The notes under the pieces were generated by a model. That model made no database searches. It was given only the letters and a program-made list of their open reading frames with translations, and was not told where the DNA came from. The translations under genes were made by a program, and so were the position numbers. Shown here one piece after another: positions 19,501 to 30,200 of a DNA stretch of 64,000 bases. Source of the DNA: JBDTVS01 sp040007095 (lineage in GTDB: Bacteria; Acidobacteriota; Vicinamibacteria; Vicinamibacterales; CAVVIG01); NCBI GenBank assembly GCA_040007095.1, contig JBDTVS010000162.1:51525-115524 (forward strand). Direction: 5' to 3'. Position 1 is the first letter of the stretch. Each line of letters begins with the position of its first letter.

Positions 19501-21162
19501 GTTGGAGGCGTACAGACCGGCGCCCATCCGCGCGTACTGAGCGCCCTGGCCGGGAAAGAGAAAAGCCACGGGCGGGCACACTGCGCCGGCGGCGGAACCC
19601 GACCCTTCCGCGGGCGCCTCGAGCATGCCGGCAGCCTCGAAGGTCGAGCCTGCGACAATCGCCTCACGGATCGCGAACGCCGCGCGTCCATTCTGAAGCG
19701 TCCAGGCGATGTCCCCGAGGTTCGCGTCTGCGTGCGCCCGCAGGTGCGCGGCCAGGTGCTGGCGGGCACCGGTCAACGCAGATGCGCTCTTCGCCGACAG
19801 GGGCAGGATTTCGACGGCTCGAGGTGCAGCCGACGCCTCGCGTGGCGGGGCCTGCTCCAGTACCACATGGGCGTTGGTCCCCCCGATGCCGAACGAGCTC
19901 ACGCCTGCGCGGCGAGGATGTCCCGCGGCCGGCCAGCGGCACGCGTCGGCGTTGACGTAGAAGGGGCTTGTCGGCAGATCGAGCTCGGGGTTGGGCGTGC
20001 TGAAGTGAACGGTCGGCGGGATGACGCCACGTTCCACCACGAGCGCCGCCTTGATCAGCCCGGCCACGCCCGCCGCGGCATCGAGATGCCCGATATTGCT
20101 TTTGACCGCGCCAAGCGCACAGAACCCGATCTGCGGCGTCGCGGCCCGAAAGACCCGCGTGAGCGCCGAGACCTCGACGGGATCGCCGAGCGGCGTCCCG
20201 GTACCGTGCGCCTCGATGTAGCCAAGGCTTCCAGCCGGCACACCGGCCTGCGCGAGCGCCGTCGCGATCACCTCGGCCTGTCCGTCGGCGCTCGGCGCGG
20301 TGAACCCGACCTTCACACTGCCGTCGTTGTTCACAGCGGCGCCGCGGATGACCGCCACGACCCGATCCCCGTCGCGCAGCGCCTCGCTCAACCGCTTCAG
20401 CACGACAACCCCGACGCCATTCCCCTTGACCGTTCCGCGAGCGGCCGCATCGAACACACGACAATGCCCGTCCGGCGAGAGGATGCCGCCGTCTTCGAAG
20501 CGGTATCCCGGCTGGTGCGGCACCTGAATGGACACGCCGCCGGCCAGCGCCACGTCGCACTGATAGGTCAGCAGGTGCTGAAATGCGAGCTGCACGGCCA
20601 CGAGTGACGTCGAGCACGCGGTCTGGATGGTCAGGCTCGGCCCCCGCAGATCGAGCTTGTAGGACAGGTGCGTCGCGAGGAAGTCCTTGTCGCTGGCAAT
20701 GCAGGCCTGCGCAAGGCCCACCGCGTCAATCACCTCGGCGTTCGGCACGAGGTTGAAGAGCAGGTACGAATTCATGCTCGTGCCGGCGAAGACTCCAATC
20801 GCGCGCGACGTCCGCGCGGGGTCGCAGCCCGCGTCTTCGAGCGCCGACCAGGCGCACTCGAAGAACGTCCGGTGCTGCGGGTCGAGGATCTGGGCCTCGC
20901 GCGGCGTGAACCCGAAGAACGATGCGTCGAAGCGATCGACGTCCTCCAGAAGTGCACCCGCGGACACGAAGCGCGGATCCGCGAGATGACGCCGATCGAT
21001 GCCTCGGGCGTGTAACTCGTCGGCCGTGAAGTGGCGGATCGACTCGACGCCGGCGACCAGGTTGCGCCAGAACGTCTCGACGTCGGCGGCCCCTGGAAGG
21101 CGGGCGGCCATGCCGATGATGGCGACGGCTTCTACGGCCTCGTCTGTGTGGTTCTGCGACAT
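16579..21162 (-). CDS. Type I PKS module 3: KS-AT-KR-ACP
   Basis: 1527 residues; a standard ketoreducing extension module. The KS (about 10-430) has TACSTS, EAHGTGTPLGD and KSNIGHL. The AT has FPGQGAQ, GHSLGE and RAFHSTMM, all catalytic residues intact and of malonyl type. The KR has TGGTGGIG, SSIAGLQGG and GQVDYAGAN, so it should reduce the beta-ketone to a hydroxyl. The ACP Ser lies in GGDSLAGV. The N-terminus has no coiled-coil docking segment, while the C-terminus ends in an Arg-rich tail (RGRLRRERRRM), also seen in module 5; such tails may help order subunits. It starts 54 bp after the stop of module 2 and belongs to the same leftward operon. Its KS signature (ACSTS) differs from that of modules 1 and 2 (ACSSS), which suggests a separate origin. 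Confidence 0.95.
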   Translation of the reverse strand: MSQNHTDEAVEAVAIIGMAARLPGAADVETFWRNLVAGVESIRHFTADELHARGIDRRHLADPRFVSAGALLEDVDRFDASFFGFTPREAQILDPQHRTFFECAWSALEDAGCDPARTSRAIGVFAGTSMNSYLLFNLVPNAEVIDAVGLAQACIASDKDFLATHLSYKLDLRGPSLTIQTACSTSLVAVQLAFQHLLTYQCDVALAGGVSIQVPHQPGYRFEDGGILSPDGHCRVFDAAARGTVKGNGVGVVVLKRLSEALRDGDRVVAVIRGAAVNNDGSVKVGFTAPSADGQAEVIATALAQAGVPAGSLGYIEAHGTGTPLGDPVEVSALTRVFRAATPQIGFCALGAVKSNIGHLDAAAGVAGLIKAALVVERGVIPPTVHFSTPNPELDLPTSPFYVNADACRWPAAGHPRRAGVSSFGIGGTNAHVVLEQAPPREASAAPRAVEILPLSAKSASALTGARQHLAAHLRAHADANLGDIAWTLQNGRAAFAIREAIVAGSTFEAAGMLEAPAEGSGSAAGAVCPPVAFLFPGQGAQYARMGAGLYASNLVFARAFDEVAVRFQRLTGMDVRRVLFGAAGEAADDERLAATGMAQPALFAIEHALARWWMHMGVMPDAMIGHSLGEYVAACIAGVFGLDEAVALVAARARLMESLPQGAMLAVRMSETDVQPWLDDTVALAAVNGPRSCVLSGPPDAIARIERTLGGRGVQVQRLRTSRAFHSTMMDPILAAFRTEVRRIRFQPPSIPFVSNLTGGWITAGQATDPEYWVRHLRQTVRFDAGLRTLFDDREHVSLEIGPGATLSRLAQRARASGATAIAAMREREDSVDDERMLMRGLAKFWTRGGAVDWQALHGGRRRNRLALPTYVFDRQRHWIDPPTETRRVDSDGAESIESWLYVPHWHRAAGPTVSAVPGSETVLVLSDEGDIATSLERELARRGDRVVSVRRGPSFASTGADSYVVGTTGADYQALFAELTRAELLPTRIVHLWCARAGKDRPGLEDAGDAEIQEEQAYGFGSLLCLARAAAGAGRGPLHLVVVSTDLLQVHDRDRPRQPWRATMLGPCFVIPQEDAHMTCRLVDFEDGAPEPEVIDLLLAEVLTAAGPTLVACRGGERWERTFERRPSPVRPASRLERGGVYWITGGTGGIGLALARWLAREYGARLALMQRSPLPPRESWEASLQEHDDSDPMPGVLRALLEVEGLGGEVLVCQGDVTDHDQVRRVAEMIRGHFGRIDGIVHAAGVPGGGLISLKTMDAALAVMAPKVLGTQHLAAAAREHGAKFLVLCSSIAGLQGGFGQVDYAGANAALDAFAACHTTASGLPTFSIDWDAWRETGMAVTANARLRARLDGAEGSGTRPDGLSLSGLRDAEGAEAFQLILEGRHAQVAVSTVDLLSRIVDPGLALASVTSGSAGTNGLPAVPRPSSNDLEQRIAEVWERVLGVAPIGHHDNFFELGGDSLAGVQVIAHMNRELGLQVTVPQFFEAPTVAALATLVLGGDAPRERSLELSRDRGRLRRERRRM

Positions 21163-21216
21163 GACGGATTCGTGGATCGTGGCGCTCGCTCCTGTTTAGA
21201 GGAGCGTGGGGCCAGA

Positions 21217-24200
21217 TCAGATCTCAATCTCCTCGAGGTCTGCTCCGGCCGCGGACGGCGCCGCGCGTGACGTGAGCACAGCCATCTTGATCGCGGCCAG
21301 CACGATCGCGGTCAGCGATACGACACTCGGACCGTCGAGCAACTGCACGAGCGGCAGCGCGATCCCCGTCTCCTGCTGGATGCGGTTCTTCATCTCCACG
21401 GCCATCAGCGAATCGACCCCGAGCTCGGTGAACGGCGTCTCGTTTGGAATGCTGGACGGATCGGTCCGCATCACCGACGCGAGGATCTCGCGGAGTCCGT
21501 GCCGGAGACGACCCGCCTGCTCGCTTCCTGGAACCTCGAGCACGGCGCGCGCGAGCGGACCGTCGGCGGCGCCGGTCGGACTATCGCTGTCGGCGCCATA
21601 CCGGGCTAGGAGCTCGGACAGGAGCGGCGACAGGCTGGCGTTCGGGTCCGCCTGGAACAGGCGCCCCCAGGCCACCGGCATCACCCCGAACGCCGACGAA
21701 TCGGTAGCCGCGAGTCGATCGAGGATGCGGAGTCCCTCGGCGGGCGTCAGTCGATTGATGCCCAGAGCCTGCAGGCGTTCGTGCGCGCGCGCGCCGTATT
21801 CGCTGGTGGCGAACCCGATCTCCGACCACGGCCCCCAGTCGATCGCCACCGCCACGCCGCCTCGCTGGCGACGACGCACCATGGCGGCATCGAGGTAGGC
21901 GTTCGCCGCGGCGTAGCTCGCTTGCCGCTCGGCAGGCAGCATCGACGAGAACGCCGAAAAGGCGACGAAGAAGTCGAGCGACTCGTCCGGAAACACCCGC
22001 TCGAGCGCGTCAGTGCCGGCCACTTTCGGCTGAAGGACGGCCGTCAGCATCGCCACGTCCACGCGGGTGAACGGCGCGTCCTGCCACGTGCCCGCCGCAT
22101 GGATCACACCTCTCACTGCCGGTTTTCCCTCTGCCGCCCGCCGCTCGATGTGCGAGCGGAGCGCATCCGGGGCACCGACGTCGTACGCCGCCGTCTCAAC
22201 AATCAGCCCCCGACGCTCCAGGGCGACGACGGCCCGCACGGCCGTAGCGCAGCGGTGAGTACCGGGCAGCGTGTCCCACTCGGCGCGCGGGGGCAGCGGC
22301 GTCCGCCCGCACAGCACGAGCGATCGCGCTCCCTTGTCGGCCAGCCAGCCTGCGGCCGCGAGGCCAAGACCGCCGAGGCCGCCGGTCACCAGATACGCGG
22401 CGTCGGCCCGGCACATCACGGGGCGCGGGGCCGGCGGCAGCGGAGAGGGTGTCAGGCGCGCGGCGAAAAAACGCCCGTCGCGACAGGCGAGCTGGTCTTC
22501 GCGCGACTCGCTCGTGGCGGCGTCCACGATGAGCGCGGCGCTGGTCGCCTCGTCTGCGGCCGAGGTGAGATCGATCAAGCCTCCCCACAGACGTGGTTCT
22601 TCGATCGGCAGGACGCGCGCAAGCCCCCACAACGAGGACTGCGTCGGCGAGACGATCACGTCGTGACCGGCGACGTGGTGCGCGTCACGCGTCACGAACC
22701 AGATGCGCGCGGTCCGCCCGCTGCCGGCGGTCGAGACGGTCGAGACGGTCGAGACGACGCGCGCGACGCTGACTGCATCGGCGAGCGCCGCGACGGTGGC
22801 GCCTTCCTGCGCATCAAGGTGCCAGAGGTACAACACGACCGCGGTCGGCGCTGCCATGACCGCCGCCCGGAGATCGTGTTCCCATCTGCCGTCCGAATCA
22901 CCGCCAGCGTCCCGCCGGTGGTCGGTTGCCGACGCGGACCGCTCAATCGCCACACACGGCTGGCCCGAACCCAACAGCCATTCGACGACGCGCGCGCCGA
23001 CACCGCGGCGATCGACGCAGACGATCCACGACCGGCCGCCTCCGTGCGCTTTGGCCGCGGGCGCCGATCGTTCGAGTGCGACCGCCCGCCACGTGATCTG
23101 ATACCCGGATTCCTCGGCCGTTGGCGCCGTGCTCTCACCGCGAACGGCCGCGGACTCCCTCGGCGCAATCTCGGCAACCAGGGCCGGACGCGCCGCGCGC
23201 CGAGGCGCATCCATCGACGTCCGCTCCACCAACCGCAGCAGCGAGGGCAGACTCGCGAGCACGTCCTCGGGTGCCGGACCAAAATCCAGCAGACAGGCGA
23301 TCTCGTTCACTCCGATCTCCTGCAGCTGTCCCAGCAGGACCTCGCATGATTCGGGCGTGCCGATCAGGCCACGCCTCGAGAAGAAGCGATCGTAGAGAAA
23401 ACCCACGAACGCATCGCGGTCGGCGGGCGACAGCGAATCCAGATTGGTCTGCGTGCCGCGGCTCGTGGCGAGCCCCTTCAACAGGTGCGCGTTGGCTTTC
23501 AGGAACTCGCAGTACGGGCCGCGGACGCGATCGTGCACCGCGCGTTCGTCATCGCCGACGAACGTGTGGAGCATGACGACGACCTGGCCCGTGGCGGGAT
23601 CGTGCCCGTGGCGCTGCCGGGCCGCGCGGTACAGCGATACCTTCTCCGCCAGTTCGTGAACGTCGTGATCGAGAAGGTGCGTGAGCAGATGCGCGCCGAT
23701 CGAACCCGCGCGCTCGAAGGTGGCGGGATTCGCGGCGGCCGTCACCCAGAGCGGCAGCTCCGGCTGCACCGGTGTCGGATAGGCCCGGACGGACGTGACC
23801 TGGCCGAGGCCGTTGCGGACATCCACCGTCTCGCCGCGCCAGAGCCGCCGCAACTCCTCGATGCCCTGAAAGAGCTGCTCGTGACGGTCACGATACTGGT
23901 CGGGGGCGAGCGCGAAGTCGTCGGGATTCCACCCCGAGGCAAACGACATCCCGACGCGTCCGCCCGAGAGGTTATCGACCAGGGCCCACTCTTCGACAAC
24001 CCTCAGGCGCTGGTGGAGCGGGAGCACGACGCTACCGGCCATGAGGCGGACGTGACGCGTTTCGCGGGCGATGGCGGCATGCAGGGTTGCCGGATTCGGA
24101 TACAGGCTGCCAAAGCTCGTGAAATGCCGCTCCGGCAGCCACACGCTCGTGAATCCGTGCCGGTCGGCGTAACGAGCGGCTTCCATGACGAACCGGTACC

Positions 24201-27117
24201 GCTGCGACCCCGCGTCTCCCTCGACGCCATTGAAGAACATGATCCCGAAGGACAGCCGGCCTGGTTCGAGCCGCAGCGCGCGCGGCGATTCTTGTTTCTG
24301 CGACTCGAAACGCCGCTCGAACGCGGCGGCGGCCTCGTCCTCGACGGGTCGGCTGCGGGGCCGCTCCGGCGCATCGACCCAGTGTCGCTCACGCTGGAAG
24401 GGATACGTGGGAATCGCCACCAGCCGGCGGGCGCCGCGGGCGAGCGCGCGGCCTTCGACCTCGGCCCCCGCGGTGTAGCAGGCAGCCAGCGTCTCGAGCA
24501 TGATTTCGAGCGGATCGCCGTCGGGTCTGATGGACGGCAGCCACTGGACGGCTCCCGCAGACGGCGACCGCTGACCGAGCGCCGTCAGCACCGGTGCGGG
24601 ACCCACCTCGATCGCCAACGGAACGTCCGCGGCGGCCATCGCGGCGACGCATGACGCGAACCGCACGGGGCTCGTCACCTGCTCGAGCCAATACTCGGGG
24701 CGGGCCAGATCCTCGGGCCCGGCCCAGCGTCCCGTGACGGCGGCGAGCACGCGCAAGCGCGCCGGCTTGAACGACGTCGCGCGCAACAGTGGCGCGAACT
24801 GATCGACGACCGGGCGCATGAGGGGCGAGTGGAACGCGCGGTCCACGCGGAGCGCGCGCGCGTGCAGGCCGCGCCCGCGAAGGCGCGCCAGGCACCGGTC
24901 GATGGCGTCCGGGTCTCCCGAGAGAATCGTTTCGTCGTCGGCGTTGATGGCCGCAATCGCCACCTGCGGCTCGCCCACGATCGCGTCGCGGCACGCGGTT
25001 TCGCCGCCAAAGACGGCGGCCATCCGGCCAGGCGCCGTCGCCTTCATCAGGCGCCCGCGTGCGACGACCAGCCGCAGCGCCGCCTCGGGCTCGAGGATCC
25101 CGGCCGCCCATGCCGCGGCATACTCGCCGAGACTGTGGCCGCACACCACGGCCGGGCGGATCCCCCACGAGCGCCACAGGAGGACGAGGGCGTACTGCAG
25201 CGCGAACAGCGCCGGCTGGCCGTACTGCGTGTCCTCCAGCAGCTCGCCCAAGCCGTCGTCGAACAGCATCTCCGCGAGGGGTCGCGGCAGATCGTCACGG
25301 AGAACCTCGGCACACCAGTCGATGGCTGTTCGGAACACCGGGGCCGCTTCATAGAGGCGGCGCCCCATGCCCGCGTGGAGCGCACCCTGCCCCGTGAAGA
25401 AGAATCCGATCTCCGGCGCGCGGCCCTGCGCACGGCTTTCCGTCCGAACGGCCGCGCGCTCGGTCATCGCGGCCCGCAGGCGCCTACGCATCTCGCCGGC
25501 GCTCCGCGCCACAACCGCGACGCGGCGCCCGAACCTCGACCGCCCCACCCGCGCGGTGTGACAAATGTCAGCGAGCGCCTCGTCCGGCTGTGTCGAGAGG
25601 AACTCATCGAAGCGGCCGGCCAGATCGGCGAGCGCCGGCTCGGTCGCCGCGCTGAGCGACAGCCACTGCGGGCTGGTGTCCGGCGTCGAGGGCGGCACGG
25701 CCGGCGGCTCCTCGAGGATGACGTGCGCAATCGTTCCGCTCGATCCGAACGAGCTGACACCCGCCAGCCGCCGCCCGTGGCCGTCGGGCCAGGGCATTGA
25801 GACGCGCGGAATCATGGCGGGGATTTCGTCCAGGTAGATCTCGGGATTGACGGTCTGCAGGTGGAGGTGCGGCGGGATGCGTCCATGCTGCAGCGTCAGC
25901 ACCGTCTTGATCACGCCTCCGATGCCGGCGGCCGACTCCATGTGCCCGACACTGGTCTTCAAAGCGCCGATGACGAGCGGGTGGGCGCGCGAGCGCCCTC
26001 CGTAGACGCCGGCGATTGCCTCGATCTCGATCGGATCACCCAGCGCCGTTCCCGTCCCGTGCGCCTCGAGGTACCCGACGTCGACCGGATCGACGTGCGC
26101 CGATCGCAAGGCCGCGTCCATGACGGCCTGCTGCGCCGGGCCGTTCGGGACAGTCAGACCGCTGCGTGCCCCATCCTGCCTGACCGCCGATCCGCGGATG
26201 ATCGCGAGCACGCGCCGGCCCCGGGCCACGGCGCGCGACAATCGCTCGAGGACCACGACGCCACAGCCCTCGCTGCGCGCGTATCCGTCAGCGCGAGCGT
26301 CGAACGCCTTGCACCGGCCGTCGGGCGACAGCATGCGCGCGCGCGATACCGCGATCGTGTTGTCCGGCGCCAGAATGAGGTTCACGCCGGCCGCCAACGC
26401 CATCTCACATTCGCCGGCCCGGAGGCTCTGACAGGCCAGATGCAGCGAGACGAGCGAGGACGAACACGCCGTGTCGACGGCCAGGCTCGGACCGCGGAAC
26501 CCGTAGAAGTACGACAGACGTCCGGCGGCGATGTTGGCGACATTGCCCGTGGCGGTGTAGACGTCGGCCCGCGTGAGATCCGTGCGGCTCACGAGCTTCG
26601 CGTAATCCTCGACCGTCAGGCCGACGAACACGCCCGTCGCGCTGCCAGCCAGTGTGTCGCCGGCCACGGCGGCATCCTCCAGCGCTTCCCAGCTCACCTC
26701 CAGCAACAGCCGCTGCTGCGGGTCCATGCTGGCCGCCTCGCGCGCCGAGATGCGGAAGAATCGCGCGTCGAAGAGGTCGACACCCCGCAGGAATCCGCCC
26801 GTCTTCGTGTACGTCTTACCTGGCGTTTCGGGATCCGGGTCGTAGAACTCGTCGACGGACCAGCGGTCGGGAGGCACGGCCTCGATGGCGTCGACGCCGT
26901 CGCGCAGGAGCGCCCAGAACCGCCCGGGGTTGCTCGCCCCGCCGGGGAAGCGGCAGCCCATCCCGATGATGGCGATCGGCTCGTGCAGCTGCTGCTCGAG
27001 CTCCTCGATGCGAGCCTGCTGCTTCTGCAGCGCCGCCAGCGCCGCGCGCAGGCGCGCCGGGTAATCGATTGGACCGCCAGACGGCTCGTGACGAGGATTT
27101 TGGTCCCGTTGTGTCAT
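21217..27117 (-). CDS. Type I PKS module 2: docking-KS-AT-MOX-KR-ACP
   Basis: About 1966 residues from ATG 27117 (MTQRDQNPRH). The frame stays open to a TTG at 27165, which is also possible. A predicted coiled coil (RLRAALAALQKQQARIEELE) precedes the KS and is the usual N-terminal docking helix. The KS has DTACSSS, EAHGTGTALGD and KTSVGHM. The AT has GQGAL, GHSLGE and RAFHSPLM (malonyl type). Next is a luciferase-like flavin monooxygenase domain of the MupA/Atu3671 family (about 24250-23230; FGIMFFNG, WLPERHF, FASGWNPDDF), then a KR (TGGLGGLG; SFSAFSSM; ASYAAANAYLD) and an ACP (GVDSLMAV). Domains of this family embedded in megasynthases are thought to hydroxylate the carrier-bound chain, so alpha-hydroxylation followed by ketoreduction is the inferred chemistry. 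Three VST repeats inside the KR come from a 9-bp repeat. Confidence 0.92.
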   Translation of the reverse strand: MTQRDQNPRHEPSGGPIDYPARLRAALAALQKQQARIEELEQQLHEPIAIIGMGCRFPGGASNPGRFWALLRDGVDAIEAVPPDRWSVDEFYDPDPETPGKTYTKTGGFLRGVDLFDARFFRISAREAASMDPQQRLLLEVSWEALEDAAVAGDTLAGSATGVFVGLTVEDYAKLVSRTDLTRADVYTATGNVANIAAGRLSYFYGFRGPSLAVDTACSSSLVSLHLACQSLRAGECEMALAAGVNLILAPDNTIAVSRARMLSPDGRCKAFDARADGYARSEGCGVVVLERLSRAVARGRRVLAIIRGSAVRQDGARSGLTVPNGPAQQAVMDAALRSAHVDPVDVGYLEAHGTGTALGDPIEIEAIAGVYGGRSRAHPLVIGALKTSVGHMESAAGIGGVIKTVLTLQHGRIPPHLHLQTVNPEIYLDEIPAMIPRVSMPWPDGHGRRLAGVSSFGSSGTIAHVILEEPPAVPPSTPDTSPQWLSLSAATEPALADLAGRFDEFLSTQPDEALADICHTARVGRSRFGRRVAVVARSAGEMRRRLRAAMTERAAVRTESRAQGRAPEIGFFFTGQGALHAGMGRRLYEAAPVFRTAIDWCAEVLRDDLPRPLAEMLFDDGLGELLEDTQYGQPALFALQYALVLLWRSWGIRPAVVCGHSLGEYAAAWAAGILEPEAALRLVVARGRLMKATAPGRMAAVFGGETACRDAIVGEPQVAIAAINADDETILSGDPDAIDRCLARLRGRGLHARALRVDRAFHSPLMRPVVDQFAPLLRATSFKPARLRVLAAVTGRWAGPEDLARPEYWLEQVTSPVRFASCVAAMAAADVPLAIEVGPAPVLTALGQRSPSAGAVQWLPSIRPDGDPLEIMLETLAACYTAGAEVEGRALARGARRLVAIPTYPFQRERHWVDAPERPRSRPVEDEAAAAFERRFESQKQESPRALRLEPGRLSFGIMFFNGVEGDAGSQRYRFVMEAARYADRHGFTSVWLPERHFTSFGSLYPNPATLHAAIARETRHVRLMAGSVVLPLHQRLRVVEEWALVDNLSGGRVGMSFASGWNPDDFALAPDQYRDRHEQLFQGIEELRRLWRGETVDVRNGLGQVTSVRAYPTPVQPELPLWVTAAANPATFERAGSIGAHLLTHLLDHDVHELAEKVSLYRAARQRHGHDPATGQVVVMLHTFVGDDERAVHDRVRGPYCEFLKANAHLLKGLATSRGTQTNLDSLSPADRDAFVGFLYDRFFSRRGLIGTPESCEVLLGQLQEIGVNEIACLLDFGPAPEDVLASLPSLLRLVERTSMDAPRRAARPALVAEIAPRESAAVRGESTAPTAEESGYQITWRAVALERSAPAAKAHGGGRSWIVCVDRRGVGARVVEWLLGSGQPCVAIERSASATDHRRDAGGDSDGRWEHDLRAAVMAAPTAVVLYLWHLDAQEGATVAALADAVSVARVVSTVSTVSTAGSGRTARIWFVTRDAHHVAGHDVIVSPTQSSLWGLARVLPIEEPRLWGGLIDLTSAADEATSAALIVDAATSESREDQLACRDGRFFAARLTPSPLPPAPRPVMCRADAAYLVTGGLGGLGLAAAGWLADKGARSLVLCGRTPLPPRAEWDTLPGTHRCATAVRAVVALERRGLIVETAAYDVGAPDALRSHIERRAAEGKPAVRGVIHAAGTWQDAPFTRVDVAMLTAVLQPKVAGTDALERVFPDESLDFFVAFSAFSSMLPAERQASYAAANAYLDAAMVRRRQRGGVAVAIDWGPWSEIGFATSEYGARAHERLQALGINRLTPAEGLRILDRLAATDSSAFGVMPVAWGRLFQADPNASLSPLLSELLARYGADSDSPTGAADGPLARAVLEVPGSEQAGRLRHGLREILASVMRTDPSSIPNETPFTELGVDSLMAVEMKNRIQQETGIALPLVQLLDGPSVVSLTAIVLAAIKMAVLTSRAAPSAAGADLEEIEI
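22729..22755 (-). repeat. 9-bp tandem repeat (x3) inside the KR of PKS module 2
   Basis: Three perfect copies of ggtcgagac follow each other. Being a multiple of three they stay in frame and encode VST three times in the non-catalytic part of the KR. It is a small slippage expansion with no obvious functional effect. Confidence 0.8.
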
Positions 27118-27204
27118 TGGGTGAAGTGCCGTATGGCGGTCCTCACATGTTTCGTGGGATTTCAAGGCAGCCCTTGGCTGGTTTTCCTGGGATGGCCATC
27201 GCCG

Positions 27205-30200
27205 TCAGCGACCAACGCTCGTCGTAGTGTCCCCGGTCGACGCGTCGATCGACGCCAGCTGGCGATCCAGCAGCTCCAACACGGTCGCGTCGTCGAGCGC
27301 GTTGGTGTCATCCGCTGGATCCGGTATCTGCACCGCGCCCGCGGCGGAAAAGCCCAGCTCGCGAAGGAGAAACTCGGTGAGGGTCTCGATCCGCGAGTGG
27401 TTGAAGACGACCGTGGCACGCAGCGTGAGGCCGAGGGCCGTCTGCAGGCGGTTTTTCAACTCGAGCGCCGTGATCGAGTCCATCCCCATCTCGAAGAACC
27501 CGGCGCGCGGATCGGGCGCCTCGCCGCGGGTCCAACCCAGCACCGCGCCGACTTCCTGCTGCACGTAGCGCGTGAGATGAGACTTCCGATCCTCGTCGCT
27601 CATCGCTTCGAGCGCCAGGCGCATCGCGGTGGACACCGGCGTCGCGTTCCCGGACCCCGCCTGCCGCATGAACGCGAGCAGCGGCCGCCTGCCGCGTGAC
27701 TCGAACAGATCGGTGAACACCGTCCAGTCGATCTGCGCCACGACTCGCGACCCGGTGCCGGTTGCGAGCAGGCGTCCGATGAGATCGGTGGCATCAGCCG
27801 GGTCGATCGGAAGCACGCCTATCTTCGACAGCGCCCGCAGGCCGTCCGGAGACACCATGCCGCCTTCGGACCAGGGACCCCAGTTGATGCAGGTGGAGGG
27901 CAAGCCGCGGCTCGAACGCCAGGCGTGGAGCGCGTCGAGAAAGTGGTTGGCGGCCGCGTAGAGCGGCTGACCGCGCGATCCCCAGACGGCGGAAATCGAT
28001 GAAAAGCTCACGAAGAACTCGAGTGGATCCCCGAGCGACAGCTCGTGCACGTGGAACGCGCCTTCGACCTTCGGCGCAAGCACTCGGCGGCCATCCGCAT
28101 AGGACACCTCGCTGAGAGCCTGGTTCTCGGGAAGGCCCGCCAGGTGCACGATTCCCCGCAGCGGCCGCTCCGCGGCGTGTATTGCTTGGAACAGCGCCAC
28201 CATGTGATCGCGCTCGCTGACGTCACCCGAAGCGACCGTGATCTCGGCCCCCTGCCCTTCGAGGCTTTGGATGCCGGCGATCTTCTCGCGAACCGACGTT
28301 GTCAGACTCGCGTTCGTCCAGTCTCCGCGGTCCGGGAGGGCGTGGAGCCCCGTCAGGACGAGGTGTCGCGCGCCGTGTCTCACCAGCCAGTGTGCGACGC
28401 GCCGGCCGAGCGCCCCGAGCCCACCTGTGATCAAGTACGTCGCGTCTGGATCGCAACGGGGCGCGAGGCGGGGCAGGGCCTGGCTGCGCTCGAGGCGGGG
28501 CACGAAGCGCCGACCCTGTCGATACGCCACCTGATCTTCGTCGTCGCGACGGCGGAGCTCCGCAACAATCGTTTGGGCGGCCAGCTCGACCGCGCCGCCG
28601 GCGGAATCGAGGTCGATGAGGCCGCCCCAGCACTCGGGATGCTCCAGCGCGACGACACGACCCAATCCCCAGACCGGCGCCTGCGCCATCGACACGGCAC
28701 CCGCGGCCGCCTCTTCGCCCGTCCGCTGGGCTCGATTGGTCACCACCCACACCGGGCAGGCGAGGCCCGCAGCGGTGAGGGCCTGAACTACGTGCACCAA
28801 CGCCGCGCACCCGAACGTCTCGGCCTGACGCAGCGCATCGGCCGTCAACGAGTCGCCATCCGCGGCGTTCAGCGACCAGAGATGCACCAGGCCAGAGGGC
28901 GGAACGCCGGCCTCGACGTGCAGAATCCGCGCGAAGACGGCGGGGTCGAGCGGATCGACGACGCCGGCCCGCACCATCGTCACGGTGTCGCCGGCGCGAC
29001 TCAGCCGTTCAGCGAGCGCCGTCGCGACGCCGCCCTCGTCTGCCAGGAGAATCCAATGAGCGTGGCCAGCGGCATCGTCCGACGGCCCTTCGGCCGGCGC
29101 CTCGATCCAGCGCACCTCGTGCAGCCAGCTGGCAAGCATTTCCTCCCGGGCACTCGCGCGCGCGGCCCCCGCCCGTCGTCTCACCCTCACTCCGCGCAAC
29201 TCGGCGACAGTCTCTCCCCGGTCGTCGAGCAGCCGAGCGATGCCCGAGACCTCGTGCAACTGCTCGTCGTCCGCATCGATCGAGGCGTGGCTCCACGCGG
29301 CGGTCGCGCCGGGCCGAAAGACCGTGAGGTGCCCCAGATCCACGGGGACGAACACGGCATCGACAGCTCGCTCGAAGGCGTCGGCCGGCAGCGCGGCGAT
29401 GAACGCGTGCAGCGCGGCCTCCAGGCCAGCCGCGGTGATCGCTCCGCTTGACGCGACGCGATCGGTCAGTCTCGCCAGCGCCTCGCGGTCCCGCCGCCAG
29501 ATCCGGTCGATGCCGCGCTTCTCCGCGCCGAACTCAATGCCCCGGGCCGCCAGCCGCTGATAGAAGGCGGAGCCGGGCACCTCCTCGCGGCACCGCTGCC
29601 GGACGCTCGCCGGTGTGATCGCCGACGGGCTCGACGCGACCGTGGACGACAGCCGGCGATCGGGCGCGAAGCGCTGCTGCAGCGCCGCGAGATACGGCAG
29701 GCTCCCGAGGACGGCGTCGCGGGGTGGGCCGAAATCGATCAGACAGGCGATCTCGTCGGCGCCTGCACTGGCGAGTGAGACCGCCAGGTCCTCGCAGGAG
29801 TCGGGCGTGCCGAGGAGCGCTCGCGTGGAGAAGAAGCGCTCGAAGATGAAGCCGACGAACTCATCCAGATCCCGCGGCGCGAGCGCCGCGACATCCAGAT
29901 CGCCACCGCGGCTGAACGCGAGCCCCTTCAGCAGGCCGATGTTCGCCTTGATGTACTCGCAGTACGGTTCGCGGGTCTGTTCGCGCACGCGATCCAGATC
30001 GGCGCCGAGAAATGTGTGCACCATCAGCGAGACACAACCCGTCGACGGATCGTGGCCGGCACGCGCGCGCGCCTCCCGGTAGAGGGCAATCTTCCCGGTC
30101 AGCTCAGCGATGTCCTGATCGAGCAGGTGCGTGAGCAGGTTGGCGCCCACCTCCCCCGCCCGCTCGAACGTGCGTGGGTTGCCGGCCGCAGTCACCCACA